A DNA stretch of 64,000 nucleotides from Argyresthia goedartella (GCA_949825045.1 OX463807.1:14595501-14659500), one strand, 5' to 3'. Counted from the stretch's first letter, positions 34,601-49,600 are shown. The notes: generated by a model not told the origin, from the sequence alone. Numbers and translations: made by a program.

Positions 34601-37600
34601 ATTCTTGCTTCGGTAAAGGATTATGTACACAAAGGCCTATTACGCAAAATCCCTCCGTCATGCCATCATCTCTTTGATGCGGAAAAATTTACAACTACCC
34701 TCGAAAGAGCGGGCGGCGTTCACAAGGTTTTCTGGCCCCGAGATAATAGAGATCGTGCTTCTGCAATGCAGACCGATCCAGGTACGTCTGCCTCTGCAAC
34801 GCGAAACCCTTCTGCGCAAATGCATCCACCTCAGAGAACCTTCCAACAACGCTCCGTTGAGCAAAACCGTACGAGACCTTATAATCAGAGGCCCAACATG
34901 AATATAGGCCCTATGAGATCCTTTCGTGGCCGCGGCGGAAGACAAACAAACACAAGGGGAGACATTGGAACCTACGGTTCCGCCCGTCGAAGCTCTCCCG
35001 TATCCCACCGGGATCAGAGACGCGGCCAACCTCGACGATTCTGTCTCAACGAGTCTATTCAGAGCCGGCCAACTGGCTCACTTTTACCAAAGCTGGTTAG
35101 AAATGGGGGCACCGGACTCCATCCTCAAGATTATTTCCAATTACCGGATCCCGTTTTTGGAAATACCCCCACTCCATACACCGGATTTACACAAAAGCCG
35201 ACAGGCAACATCGCCTTCGGTGGAAATGTCTCAAATTCTGACAAAAATGAAAACAGAAGGCGTACTGACCCCAGTCCCTTTGTCTCCAAGTTTTGTATCA
35301 AAAATGTTTCTAGTCCCCAAAGGAGACTCGACAATAAGACCAATTTTCAACCTGACAAATCTTAATGCTTACATGAATGTTCAACCTTTCCGGTTGATAA
35401 ATATGCACAGGGTTCCAGACTTCCTACAACCCAGAGATTATGTCGTAAAAATAGATATATCACAGGCATACTTCCATTTGCCTGTAAGCATTTGTCACAG
35501 GCGATTTCTATGCGTTAAACATACTCATAACATTGGGCTGGTTGGTAAACACAGAGAAATCGAGTCTCACTCCAAGTCGAAAAATCGAATATTCAGGGAT
35601 TCTTTGGAATCCCTGGACGAATCAGAAAATGCTTCCAGAGAAAAAGTGCGTAAAATTAAAGACCGCAATCAAGTGTGCTCTAGAGCACAAGACAATTACC
35701 ACAAAACAACTTCAAAGTCTAATAGGCATGTTGAACTTTGCGAGTTTTTCTGTTCCGAGGGGAAGACTCAATTACCGACGGTTACATAGGCTTTGTATAG
35801 ACAGTCTGAATCAGACTTCCCTGAAACAGTTAACAATACCTATTTCAGCCATAAAAGAGCTAGAATGGTGACTGACACATCACACACGTGCCTCACATAT
35901 ACATGCGCCGCATCCGACCCATTATATGGCAACGGACGCTTCAGCCTTGGCTTGGGGAGCCAGAATAAACAATGTTGTAATGTCAGGGCGTTGGTTAGAA
36001 GCAGAGAAGGAGTTGCATTGCAACCACAAGGAACCACTGGCTATTTTGAGAGCCATAGAAAGTCAAGGTCAGAACCTCCACCTTGCATCTCTTCACTTAC
36101 AAACGGAAAACAAGACAGCAGTGTCTTACCTACGCAACGAGGGGGGTACCAAGTCACCGACACTTCTTAGGCTTCAAGATTTTGAAGTTGGTCGACAAAT
36201 TACGAATGAACCTGTCAGTGCATTACATACCGGGCAATTACAATACGGAGGCGGATGGGTTGTCCCGTGTCCGCGCAGCACCAGAATGGCATCTTTTACC
36301 GCAAGCTACAAGCCGAATCTTTGCCAAATGGGGGACACCTGTAATAGACTTGTTTGCTTCATCGGTAACACGCGTGGTTCCAAAATACTGTACCCTAAAT
36401 TGTCTGGACAGTCATGCCGATTTTCACGACGCACTCTCTCGAACATGGAATTATCCTTTGGCTTAGGTATTTCCGCCGCCATTTTTAATACCCAAGATCC
36501 TGCAACACCTGAACAACTGCCGAGGGATATTTCTAATAGCGGCACCCAGATGGGAGAGAGTGTTTTGGCGGCCAGATCTAAGGAGCCGGGCGATCGCCCT
36601 GCCTTGGACAATAATGAATCTTCCTCGAGTGCTGGTCGACACTACGACCGGCAGGCCCCCACAGAAAGTCTCGGAGATGACTCTCGAAATATGGAAGTGT
36701 GGGGGTGGAGCAGGCATCTAGATAGTTGGTCTGAACAACAAAAAGTGTTAAATAATAGACGTGCGTCCTGTACAACCATTTATTACCAGACTAACATGTC
36801 AGTGCGCAGCTTTGCGCACCTACCCTACTATCACATACATAACACCTCCACCCTTATTAACAAAAAAAATACAAATATAATCTAAACCTAATTTAGAGTA
36901 CTCTAAAGGAAAATGTAACAAAATAGAATAAGAACATATCTAAGACAATCGTACTTAATAGAAAACACAATTATACTGAGTATAAACTTAAGTACTAAAA
37001 ATATTCATCGAAACCAAAGCGCACAGATGGCTTGCGAGTTCGCTTAGAATCAGTACATGGTTCCCTGTTCGCTGACACACTGGGCTCATACACCGGCGGC
37101 CCGGCTTCCGCTGCTGCTGGCTCGACTTCCCTCTGCGGTGAACTCTCCACTCTACTCTCCTCTAAGCTGTCGGTACCCCGTTCCTGTTCCTCGCCTCCGG
37201 TCATGGGAAACGTTAACGACTTGCGGTTTTGTCTACAGTCCACTATGTTTGGCCTGCTTACTACAAGGGCTACTTCCCTATTAGTAATATCGTTATCTAG
37301 TTGCCGGGTAACCCTGTGTTTTAGTTGATTGACATGCCTGTGTATCTCGGTTCCATAAATAGATTTAATTGTGTAATTCGTATTACCATTTCTTTTCATT
37401 ACCGTGCCCGCTAGCCATTTATCCGTACCCCTGTATTCTCGATACCATACTTGCGCACCCGGCTCGAGTTGACGATGTGTACCGCCCGCTATCTCTTCAC
37501 TACGCGCTTGACGAGCGGCTACTCTCGTTTCTCGTTCTGGTTTCAGTACATCTAGTCTCATACGGAGATTTCGGCCCTGTAAGATTTTTGCTGGACTATC

Positions 37601-40600
37601 GCCGATGGTAGCATGTTCGGTATTTTTATACGCCAATAAGAACCTACATAAAGCTGTATGCACGTCTACATTTTGTTTATATGCCTTTTTAATAGCACGT
37701 TTACAGATTTTAACCGCGCTTTCCGCAGCTCCGTTGGAAGCCGGATGATAAGGAGCGCTAAAAATGTGTTCTATACCGTTATGTGTTAAAAACATTTGAA
37801 ATTCTGAGCTAGAAAATGGCGAGCCATTGTCACTGACGATTTGTTTTGGTAAGCCAAACTTGGCCCACAAGTCTCTTAGCGTAGCTATAACTGCTGATGC
37901 TGTGGTTCTTTTCATTCTAATGGCTTCAATCCATTTTGAACATGAATCGACCACCACTAAATACGTCACACCCTTAATGGGTCCGAGAAAATCTAAGTGT
38001 AGTCGCGACCAGGGCCGGGACGGCCACGGCCATGAGTGCAAGACGTGGCCGGGCGGCGCGTCTGCCACGGCGGCGCACACCGCGCACGCACGGCACTCTG
38101 CCTCCACCGCCTCGTCTATCCCCGCCCACCAAACATAGCTACGAGCTAATGATTTGGTTTTTACTATTCCCATATGTGGGTCGTGTAGCTCTGTGATTAC
38201 TTTTTTCCTACATGCGGCTGGTACTACTATGCGGTGACCCCACATGACACATCCTAGTTCACTGTAGAGCTCGGTTTTTCTGTTAAAGTAAGGTTTTAGT
38301 TCCCTTATTTCCACCTCTGATGGCCAACCATCACTAATGTAACTCAGAACACGACTGAGGATAGGGTCACTACGAGTCTCTCTTCTAAGAACATTGTAAT
38401 CTAGCAACAGAGCGTCTGTTGCAAAATGCAAATAAGTTTGTTCTGGAATATCTTCCTTTTCAGATGCTACCTCATCTTTCTGTGATTTAATTAGTCGCGA
38501 CAAAACATCGGCGGTGTTCTTATCCGTCTTAATGTACTCGATTGCAAAATCATACGCTGAGAGCTTAACTGCCCAGCGTTGCAAACGACTGGCTGCTGCA
38601 CTAGGAATGCCAATATTCGGTCCGAATATGCTCACGAGCGGCTTATGGTCGGTGCGCAGCACAAATTTCCTGCCATATAAGTATTGGTGGAACTTGTCAA
38701 TCGCGAACACAATCGCCAAGGCCTCTTTGTGGATTTGACTATAGTGAACCTCGTGAGTGGTCAATGACCTTGAAGCGTACGCGACGACGCGTTCGTGTCC
38801 GCAGCCGCCGCCGCTGCCGCCCGCCGGCGACGGCGTGCGCTGCGCCAGCACGGCGCCGAGCCCGCGCGAGCTCGCGTCCACCGTCAGCACGGTCTCCATG
38901 CCCATGTCGAAGTGAACGAGCGTCTTTGTACTAATGAGTAGCCTCTTTACTGTCTCAAAAGCTTCATTCTGTTCCATGCCCCATTCCCAATAACAATCCT
39001 TTTTTAAAAGCTTGTAAAGAGGTGATAAATATGCACTTAATTTATCTATGAATTTACCGTAGAAATTCACCATCCCTAAGAATGATTTTAACTCTGTTAC
39101 GTTTCTTGGGTGGGGCATTGTTGTGATAGCCTTCACCTTTTCAGGGTCCACCCGAACCCCGTTTTCGTCTATAATGAACCCTAGGTACCTTACTTCTTTT
39201 GCTAGGAATTCGCATTTAGACTTTTTAATTTTTAAACCATTTTTTTCTAAAATCTCTAAGACTTCTTTGATTGATTGTAAATGGCTTTCTAAGTCTTTGT
39301 TTTTAATCAATATATCATCATAGAACACTACAACACTTGGTAAGTTACTAAACAAATTTACCATAATTTTCTGAAAAATTCCGGGACTGGATGATAATCC
39401 ATATACGAGTCTAGAATACTTGAATAGCCCCCTGTGTGTGTTTATGACTGTAAACTTCTTTGAATCCTCCGATAATTCAATCTGATTATAGGCTTGAGAG
39501 AGGTCTAGCTTCGTAAATAATTTATTCCCACTTAGATGACTAAACAAATCCTCCATTTTTGGAACCGGGTATCTGTCAATCTCTAAAACTTTGTTCAGGG
39601 TTACCTTATAGTCGGCACATATTCTCAAACCACCGTCGGCTTTGTTTACCACGACCAGCGGCGTGGCCCAGTCGGAGTGGGTGACCGGCTCGACAACTCC
39701 GGCCCGTAGCATGCCGTCCAGTTCGGCGTCGACGCGCTCGCGCAGCGCATACGGCAGCGGCCGCGCGCGACAGTAGATAGGTACCGCGCCCTCGCGCACA
39801 CTCAGCGCGGCACAGCCCCCGGTGTATTTACCCAATGTGCCGTCGAACAACGATTCATGTCTGGAAATAATATTACCTATAATTTTCTGATTGTTTGATT
39901 GATCATCCGATATAACATTGTTGTTTAGCAGGTTAACTTTATGCATTTTAACAGGTATATTCAATTCCGCTAACCATTGCCTACCCAACAGATTTGTGGT
40001 TCCCCTGTTCATTACATACAAGTCTAGCGTTTTCGTTTTATTTTCATAACTGACGACGACTTCTATGTACCCCAAGGGCTGAACTGTCGATCCGTCATAA
40101 AACTTTAGGGTCAAATTACAGGAATTTAACTGCAAGTTGCTAAATAGTTCGTCATAGACATTTCTACCAATACAAGATAACGCCGATCCAGTATCGACCT
40201 CCATTGCTAACAAACGATTTTCAACCATAATATCCATACACACCGGTTTATATTTGCTTAACGCCATCTGGTACATAGGCTGTTCTTCTTCGCTGTCAAC
40301 ATCCGTATGTGTGATATTGGTGTCATCATCGCAAAACATCTCTCCTTGCTCTTCTAACGAGTGAAATGAAGCATGAGCCCGCTCCCGGCCCCCTCTCGCT
40401 GCACCGCGCGCCCCGCGCCCCGCGCCTCTGGACCACGAGCCTCGACCGCCGCCGCCGCCGCCGCCGCCGCCGCTGGTGCTCGCTCCACGCCCGATCATGC
40501 GGCCTCCGCGTGATGATCTTGTTTCAAAACTACCGGCTGTTCCCGCCGTTTGTCCCCGCCGTCTCGAATGGTTGTACTCCATATTCCTGGGTCTTCTGGG

Positions 40601-43600
40601 ACACATCCTCCTCAAGTGACCGATTTCTTGACAAAGGCTGCACACGTAATCTTTATATACACAGTTGCTACCTTGATGTCTGCTGTCTCCGCATCTTGTA
40701 CATTCGCCGTAATTTAACTTATGCATTCTTTCTGCCAGCTCCACAGCGCCCCGCTCCACAGCATTTGCGTCTCTTTCAGCAGCTTCCAATGATAAGGCCA
40801 AAGAAACAGCTCGAGTATACTGTAACTTGTCCTCCGCGAATAGTCTTTGCCGAATTATCTCGCTTTTCAACCCACAAACCAGCTGATCTCGAAGATTTTC
40901 ATCTAGGGCCGATCCAAACTCGCAAAATCTTGACAGTTTTTTAAGCTCCGTCACATACTCGGCAATTGACTCGTTACTGAGTTGTCGACGTTGACGGAAT
41001 TTGTAACGTTCCGCCAACTCCGATGGTTTTGGCTGCAGGTGGACAGCCAATAACTCCACGGCCCGTTGGTAGTTTAACGCTGATGGCTTCGTAGGGCTAG
41101 CCAACGTAGCCAAAAGTTCATACGCGTCCTCACCCATCACCGAAATTAATGTCGGTAGTTGAAACTCCGCTGCCACTTTGTTAACCAAGAAATAACTCTC
41201 CAGTCTTTCCACATAGCTAGACCAATTCCCGGTCTTTACAGCAAACTCCCGAACCTTCCCGACTGACATTTTGCTAATCAACACTGCAAATACACTGCAC
41301 AGATAGTTAATATTTTGTCCGTTTGATAGTTCGTATTTGTTTTTCCGCGTTCGCCACTGTTAAATAATAGACGTGCGTCCTGTACAACCATTTATTACCA
41401 GACTAACATGTCAGTGCGCTGCTTTGCGCACCTACCCTACTATCACATACATAACAAAAAGAACTTCTGAAAGCGAGTTGGCGGCCTTCTACTCTAAGGT
41501 CTTATAAGCCTGCATGGATGCGATGGCTCAATTGGGCTCGTAAAAACAATGTTTCTGAAAACAACCCAAATAGTTCTAATCTGGCGCGTTTCCTAGCTGT
41601 CCTTCACCAGGATGAGGGACTCTCTTACAGCACTATATTATGTCACAAGTCAGTAGTTTCAACCTTTGGTGACCCTGACACTGCTTCTCCACTTAGTAGC
41701 CACCCTTTAGTAAAGCGGGTTTTGAGATCGATAGCCCTAGCTGAGCCAAAAAGTCCCAAACCACCTATTTGGGATGTTGAGGTAGTGCTAAATCACATTT
41801 CTCAATTAGACCCTGAGACAAACAACCTCTATGAAGTATCTCGATGCGCAGCGTCGGTCCTGCTGTTGTGTTCTGGACGCAGAGTACACGACTTAACCTT
41901 ATTGCGAGTTAATGTTTCTGATTGCAAAGTGTCTCTGACAATCAGATTATGTTGGTCCCGAAATTGGGATCCAAAACAGATTCAGCTGATTATCAACATT
42001 CTGTATGGAAACTGAAAGATAATCCATTGGGTAAAGAGGTTAACTGACGTGGGAAAGCAGAGAAGAGATGAATCTAAAACCGATTACCTTTTTGTATCAA
42101 CACGTGGCGTAGCAAAAAAACGTGTGCAAATAACGAGCAATCTTTTAAAAACCAAAATAAAAACCAAATCTATCAAAAATGCTGGCATGTATATTATTTG
42201 AATCTATTAAACAGGTTTTGTTTTGTTTTTAGTATGGTGCGAGTAGACAGAGGGGGTTGTAGTGGATATATTTCTGCTTAAAATTCGGTCCTCAGTTGCA
42301 CAATGGTGAATTTTTAAAGGTCCAGGAGAAATATACCCAAAATATTTTACAAAGTTCATATTGTTATATTATTTTCTGCTACAGTACACATAGTTTTCTG
42401 TTGTCTTAGATAATAAGTATTTCTCAATAAATCATAAGTACCAATAACGTGTAAACAGAAAATATAGTCATGGACTCCGAAAATTACTAAATTGTAAATA
42501 GGCAAAGGTATGAAAATAATTACCAAACTCTGCTTAATGAAAACTAGTAGTAGTAGGCTAGTAAGAATTTTAAATCACTTTGTAAACTTCTTCAGTTCAT
42601 ACCCTTACTAACGCTATGCCCCTACCCCGGCTCAGCGATAAACCTCTATTATCCTGACTTGGTTTGCTGGAAAAGATCTCTTATTAGAGATAAGCTCGTC
42701 TTTGTATACTTATGTAAGGTATATTATTATTTGAATTATTTGTGTACAACAACGAAATTATGAATTATAAAATAATTAAAGCCAAAAATACTAAATACTA
42801 AAAATGCTGAAGTTTGTGAAAATTACATTCATAGTTTTTTATGTTATCATACTTGCTATTTGTTAAGGTCTTGTCCTATTTGTAACTGATATTATACCTA
42901 AAAATCACAAAACAAAATACGCCGGTGACAGGGCCATTTTAGAGGTTAATTCCAAAATTCAGCTACCATCAATATTCAGTAAAATTCAGTATCTTATTTA
43001 TTTACCTACAGCTCACAGTATAATATCTTATTTATCAAGTATTAAGTTTGGTTTGAGTAATGTTGAATATCACAATAAAAACAATATTCGTGGTTTGTTT
43101 TAGGCACATCTTAATTTACCATGAAAACTGTTGAGAAAAATGGTCGGTTTGAGAGGTGAAAAAAGCAGGCCTTTTTCGTTGGTCAAAAAGGCAGTCAAAG
43201 TTTAAGAAGCGGATGAAACTGTTATCAGAATCCCAAGTTCGTAGCCGAGCGCAAATGCCGACGAGGTGTCGCCGACGCGAGTGAGCGAGACAGCGACCTA
43301 CCTAACTCATCTCGCTCATTCGCGTCGACGACATTTCGTCTGCAATGCAGTCTACGAACTTTTGACATAAAATAATGCATCGGATTTCCTCTGAGAGACT
43401 GATTTACACATTTGTCCGCGAAAATAGCCACAAATACTATCAGTTATCTCTAGATAACTAAGATAATAGTGTCGTTGTTCTTTATTTGTATTAACCGCGA
43501 TTCTATTTACTTGTAGGCTCGGAACAGGAGAGTACAGTCCGTACATATGTTTTATCCGTTAACGTAATCTGAGGTCTCTAACTGCCAGAATTTCAAACGC

Positions 43601-46600
43601 CCGAATTTGTAAAATCGCGGTGATTGTAATTTATTTGTGTAACTATTTACTTGGGTCTTACATTATTAACCAATACATTGTTGTTGTTCGAGTGAACTTC
43701 TTATAATTTTATGTGGCTACGGTTTGATAGGTCTAAAACACCTATCATCTAGCTAGCTAGCTAGGAATTTTCAGCCATACATGTATAAAGCCATGCAGCT
43801 AATTCTTATTGACAATTCAACAAACAATTCTTAATCTTCCTCATAACAACCTTTATTACATCACGAAGTAATTAAATAAGGCATTACATGTCCACCAAAT
43901 TCTCAATTTCTCACACGAATGATGTCTTAGGTTATCTCGATAAATATTGTAGATGTTTTCAAGACATAATTTTATGTTTTTAGATCGACGCTGGCGTAGG
44001 TGTCAAAATAACTAGCAAGGAAATGCTACAGAAGTCTGTCAACTGTGCCAACTCACTCAAAAATCTTGGACTTGGTGTGGGTGACTGCATGGTTATCATG
44101 GCCCCTAACCATATTGATCTTTGGGTGCCATTATACGCTGCGCTTTACTTGGGCATGATGGTAGCTTGTATTGACAGAACACTTGGATCAGGTGAGTTTA
44201 ATGAATAATACAACGCAAAACTTTTTGGTAGAGGCTGTGTTATTTTGTTGTGTGTTGTGATTGTTACATCACAAAAATTATTAACAGTCAAGTTTTATGG
44301 TTATTGACAATTCATTTCTCTGTTTCTACACTAAAACTTGCTACTAACTTTCTCTATGATATTTTTTTTACCTCAGATAAACGAAAACGTTTGTCTCATA
44401 AACTTAGCGCCAGTTTTCTTTCCCATGGTAATACAGCAAAGGTATACATTTATATAATGTTAATTATTCATACTCTTTCTGAAATATAAGATGTATTGTT
44501 AAAAGAGAAAATATTAAAAGATAGAGAATAAAATGTGACTCTCTGCTATTTTCCAATGCTGAATAAATAAAAAAGTAGCACTTAGGTAGGAAATGCTACA
44601 TTTTTGACGGTCGCTCATATAGGCCCCGCAGAAAGGTATTAATGCATTTGACAGTTCCCTTCAAAATTGTTATTTGACGTCAACGCCCGGAGACATGAAG
44701 ACCGTGTGAAGAAAACGTAGTGCGAGTAGCAATTATGGTCGAGTGTGATCGCAAATGAAAGAGAGAGATGATGTTTTATGATTGCATTAAGTACCTATTT
44801 GATTAAATTATCACCTGTAAAAGTATTAAATATTGTATAACCATGTTGCCATTTTATCCAACTGCAAACAGAGTTATGTACCTTGCCAAGACATCCAAGA
44901 AAAGAAAAAAGCAAAATGTGACTTTTTAGAGGACTTCCGCGTGTTTTAATGGACAAATCAAATATTTCAATAAAAACCCTAACGTGGCGGGCGCCATTTT
45001 GAAATTTACGCTCAACCGGCAAGGGCTACGTAGGTGGTCCCCGCGGGCTGTTGCCTGCGCCTACTAAAACGTTGCTCACGGCGTTTTATTGTATGAAAAG
45101 GATAGGAACCTATATATTTTTAGAATTGCCATGAAACAAGCTAGTTTAGTGTTAAAGAATGAAAACAATAATGTATTCGTGAGCCTAGCTGTCCAAGGTC
45201 AAACCTAGCATTTAAATTAAATTGATTAATTAATTAATTTATTAATTAATAAAATTAATAAAAATTAAATTAAACACAATTTTTACTAACTTTCTGTTTT
45301 ATTTATACAATATGTACAACACTAACCTGAGTATCAATTAAAAATTATACATTTCTAGCGAAAAACATGTGAAACGCGATTCAATCAAAACGCGGTGACA
45401 GCGCGCGAGAAATCGTTCCGATAAACTGGGTCAGAACTTATTTTTTTCCTATACACGGACTGGTTTTTGATAGCTCCACAGATACGTTCGTGTATGGGGT
45501 GACCAACTGTAAGTACAAACGCGGCTCCCAATCTATATTTTTAGTTTAAAAGCGCCCATCTCTATGCGACCGGAAATCCGCCCGCTGCGGGCATTTGCCG
45601 GTTAACGCATTTTGAAGTCTTGCCCGCTGCGGGCGTTTGCCGGTCAAGGCTGCCATCATTTATTTTATTGGTTTTCTTACCAAGGTCTGTCTTGGCACGA
45701 CTCTACCTACGGCAAGAATAAAGGTGTGAAATGAGGACATTTACGCCTAGTAATGAGGCGCGTAATTGCATGTTTATAATACTTGTTCTTTTCCATAGAC
45801 GTACCCACAGTAACCACATGATAATTTGTTAAATCACTGGATTTTGGGGTCCCGTACGTAGTTTCGAACGACGCTATAGCGACAAACGTTGTGGCGAAAA
45901 ACTTTCAGAGCAGTACGCTGGAGCGAAATATTATTGCAGCGAAATCCACGAGGTCAGATGACACCGCGGCGAAAACGTTGTGGCGAAAAACTTTCAGCGC
46001 GTAATACCCTGGGGCGAAAAATTATTGAAGCGAAATCCACTAAACATTGTAAACATAAGCATTTACATACAGGCACATACGTTGCTTCTCACATACAATG
46101 TTCAAGATTACTTAAATGACGGGACTGTTTGGGGTTAACCTGGGTCAACACTGACCTTGCTGTTAATAATTTTGTAATTATTTATTACTGCTTATTAATT
46201 ATGATGATTCATATTATAATATTTGTATTACATAGTTTAAGCAAAAGCGATTTTTAAAAGAGATCTAATAATCAATCTGTGGGAGTTTCTACGCTCTTCT
46301 CTCCTAAAGTGGTCTAATGTAGAGAAGTGGCAAAAAATAACAATTGCTAAGTATTTACTTAGCAATTGTTATTTATCTACAGTAAATTAGCTTTTAAATT
46401 AATATAAGTTACATGTCTAATTATAGCGGCTCACAATCAGCAGATAAACCTGATTAGGTTTCCGCAGATTTTATCTTAAATAATCGTATTGTTAAACATT
46501 TTGAATAAATAAATAAAAAAAAAATAAAAAAAATAAAGACATTTGTAATTTGGAATATTTTTTTTTATCTAAGAAAGATATTATTTCTTCAATTTTAATT

Positions 46601-49600
46601 TCAAGGTTCAGAATGGTTTTTATCAGTATGCTACATGCATTTAAAACATATTACAGAAGAACTGCGACACTTTTTCAAATGTTGTAAGCCGAAAGTGATA
46701 TTTTGTCAAGAGGAGAGGTCCAGCGATGTAGAGGCTGCATTAAATCGTGAGAACATGGATGCTAAAATTTTTGCTTTTCATAAACAATCTTATATTCAAT
46801 TTATTAAAAATGGATACACAAACCTTAATAACTTCAAGTAAGTGGTAACAAAGTGTTGGCTATAGATGTCTTTCACACGATTTATATTTTATGTTATTGA
46901 GGGGGGTTATTTGGAGTACCCTGTCCTCCTAGTATAGTTTTTGCGAGCTAAATGTATATCGTTAATTTTTTTTATTTTTTGATTTGGGGTTAAGTTCACA
47001 TAATTTTTGCTATGAAAGGGACACGATGCAAGTATGCAACCCGTAGAGCATTGAGAGATAGCTTCCTATGTGGTCTTTTGACATTTTATCATATTTTTTA
47101 TTGCTGGAGACTCGATTTATTTAATTACGAAATAAATTAAAATTGAAAGTCTTACGCGAAATGAAACTCAATTCTACCATTTATTAAAAATAAAAACACG
47201 GTGAAGACGGAGTGCAAGTAGCTTTATATTTCTTGAGTCAAATTTGGCTAGAGTAGGTCATTGTGGCTAAATTTCAATGGGGTTATAGGTTATTTTAGAA
47301 CTTAAAGGAAGCAAAACCGGAGCGTAGCGAAGTGGAGCGGAGCAATGTTTATGCAAAAAAAAACTATATTTAATGATATAAACAGTTTTTTGGGCGGATG
47401 CGCTGCTGCAATCTACCTATCGCCGCCGCAGCCCCGTAGTAGCCTGATCTAAGGCAATTTCGAACACAGATATAACCTCAAATAAGGGGGGGGTCCCGAC
47501 GGAGAGGGGAGTTCCAGGAGTACCACCACCCTCCCCTCCACGGATTGCTTTTGTCTCTTTCGTATTGAAAATTATGTTAATATAACCTCTAATAAACAAA
47601 TTAAAAAAACAATTATCAAAAACCATAAATTTCCTCGCAAAAAAATATATACTAGGGGAACAAGGGAGTTTCCCCACATCCCCCCCCCCCCCCTAAATAA
47701 GCCGAATGGTATCTATAGTTTACCCGTAATACAAAGAGGCCGTTGGCCCTTAAATTAAATCGAGGAGTGTCAGAAGATTGAAGCACCATGGAATTTTCCA
47801 TGACCTGCGGCTATTTTGTACATTCAGCTTGCTCTACCCACTGTTGAGGCACCAATATCTCTTCTTCATGCCCAATGAAATTTCTTGCACATTGTATTCT
47901 TTACAGGGCTAATGACTTTGATCCAGAGGAAACAATCGCAATCTTGACTTCAACAAGCGGTACAACCGGCCAACCCAAATTTGCTGCTCTTGGACATGGA
48001 TTTTGGATGCATGGATTCCCCTATTTCATGTATGTTACGTCCATATTATTATCTTAAATTAAGGTACTTGGTAGGATTCTATTTCTAAAGTATGATTAAC
48101 TTTAAGGACGTCAATTATTTTGGGCCAAAAAGTAAACGTGCCGGCCAGAAAAAAAGTGAAATTCGGATTAAATACCTAGGGATTGTGTGTTCTATCCGAA
48201 GAAAAATCGAATAGAACTCACAATCCCTATTTCTTCCCTGAATATATATGTTTGTGTTTGTACATTTTTTAACCTTTATTTTGATACCCATTCGATGATC
48301 TTGAACACATACACACATTAAAGTGCATCTAATACGCCAGTTGTATTTAAATTTGTATGTACCCTGTGACGTTCGCGCGCTTAAGATACATCTAATGACG
48401 TATTAATTATCAAAATCGGTTGAGCCGTTGAGTAGTTAAGACCGGACATAGGAACAGAAAAAAATACCTTCAGGTCAAATACCCTCAACACATAATAAAC
48501 CAAAATACAAAGTTATTTAATATATACGATCAATGCTTTAGAAGTATTGCCGTCGTTGGAATGTCTGTATCCTAATGGGAGATGAATAAAACCACAATAT
48601 GTGCAAAGGGACGCACGTGCGCCGATCGATAGGTATTGGGGGCGTGGTGACACACGGATTTTTAGCAAAAACACAAAATTTCTCGCGTCACGTCACGCGG
48701 TTTGACTAGAGACTGCGAGAGGAAACAACTATGGTGGATTATCAAAAAACACACGCGCTCCCTACCGGCCGACTTGCTTACTAGCCGAAGTTTATTATAA
48801 CTTTCACAGATAGCGTTAGTTGTAAAAATATAGACTAAGAAAAATACAAAAAAGGGCAAAAGTACTTAAATAAAAAATCCATCATCTACAATATCATAAT
48901 AACATTTTTATTGCTTTTTAATTGGCTTGAACAGGTTTGGTGTCATAGTAAAAAATAGGAAATATGTATTCTACCCGAATATTACACTTTTTTTTCTGGC
49001 CGGCACTTTCACTTTTTGGGCCAAAAATGTATGAATCGTGAATGATGTACTTTTTTGCAGGATGATGAAAACGTAAGAATTGTTATTTTTATATAATTTT
49101 GAAAACATTTATCTACAGACACTGATCTTAGTGGCAGTATGGCAGTGGGGGACTAATAGCACGAATTACTTTCCGTGAATACCGTAGCCTTCGACAGTAA
49201 GGATGTTTTGGGGCGAAAAGTAATACCTAACGTTTTGTCGTGAGAGTTCTCTACCCGAAGGGTGCCAAATTGGACCCTATTATTAATTTCTGCCGTCCGT
49301 CTGTACGTCCGTCTATCTGTTGTTGAAATGTTGACAGAATATGTACATTATTTCTACACCACAGCAACAAATACAGAATTACACGCAATGAACAATATAA
49401 GGAACATATGTTTACCATGTGTTTGACCTTTTTCTATATTTGTATGTTTCTGTGTCCCCTCGTAACTATTCAATGGCTCAACTTATTTTGATAAATAATA
49501 CGTTATTAGATTTGTCTTGATAGCGTGAGTTTCACTTGAATATATATTTTTTAAACAAATACATAGTCAGGTCATAAGTTCTGTCACATGTGCAATATGA

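Larger units (their letters stand above)
36746..41456 (-). mobile_element. Intact mag-like Ty3/gypsy retrotransposon with 99-bp LTRs
   Basis: LTRs 36,746-36,844 and 41,358-41,456 are 99 bp and differ at one base (GCGCAGC versus GCGCTGC). They begin TGTTA and end TAACA, and are flanked by the 5-bp duplication AAAAG (36,741-36,745; 41,457-41,461). One intact gag-pol frame fills the inside. Very short LTRs with a single fused ORF are typical of the mag group first known from silkworm. It is inserted in the DIRS recombinase gene. Confidence 0.93.
24700..42190 (+). mobile_element. DIRS-like tyrosine-recombinase retrotransposon, split by two younger insertions
   Basis: Once the two inserts (25,666-34,395 and 36,746-41,456, each with its target duplication) are set aside, one + strand element remains: Gag, then RT-RNase H, then a tyrosine recombinase. 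This order defines DIRS. Around 24,690-24,965 lie a small hairpin (CCTCGGTCAGACCGAGG) and an intron-like GTGAGT...TTTCAG segment before the gag ATG at 24,981. The 3' end is truncated near 42,190, so no terminal repeat pair can be defined and the left limit is approximate. Confidence 0.8.

Noticed and set aside
40366..40944. Host gene on the + strand opposite mag gag
   Set aside because: It is the reverse-strand shadow of the polyglycine and zinc-knuckle region; no family match.
43744..43765. CTAGCTAGCTAGCTAG run as a regulatory site
   Set aside because: Simple self-complementary tetranucleotide run in an AT-rich intron with no supporting context.
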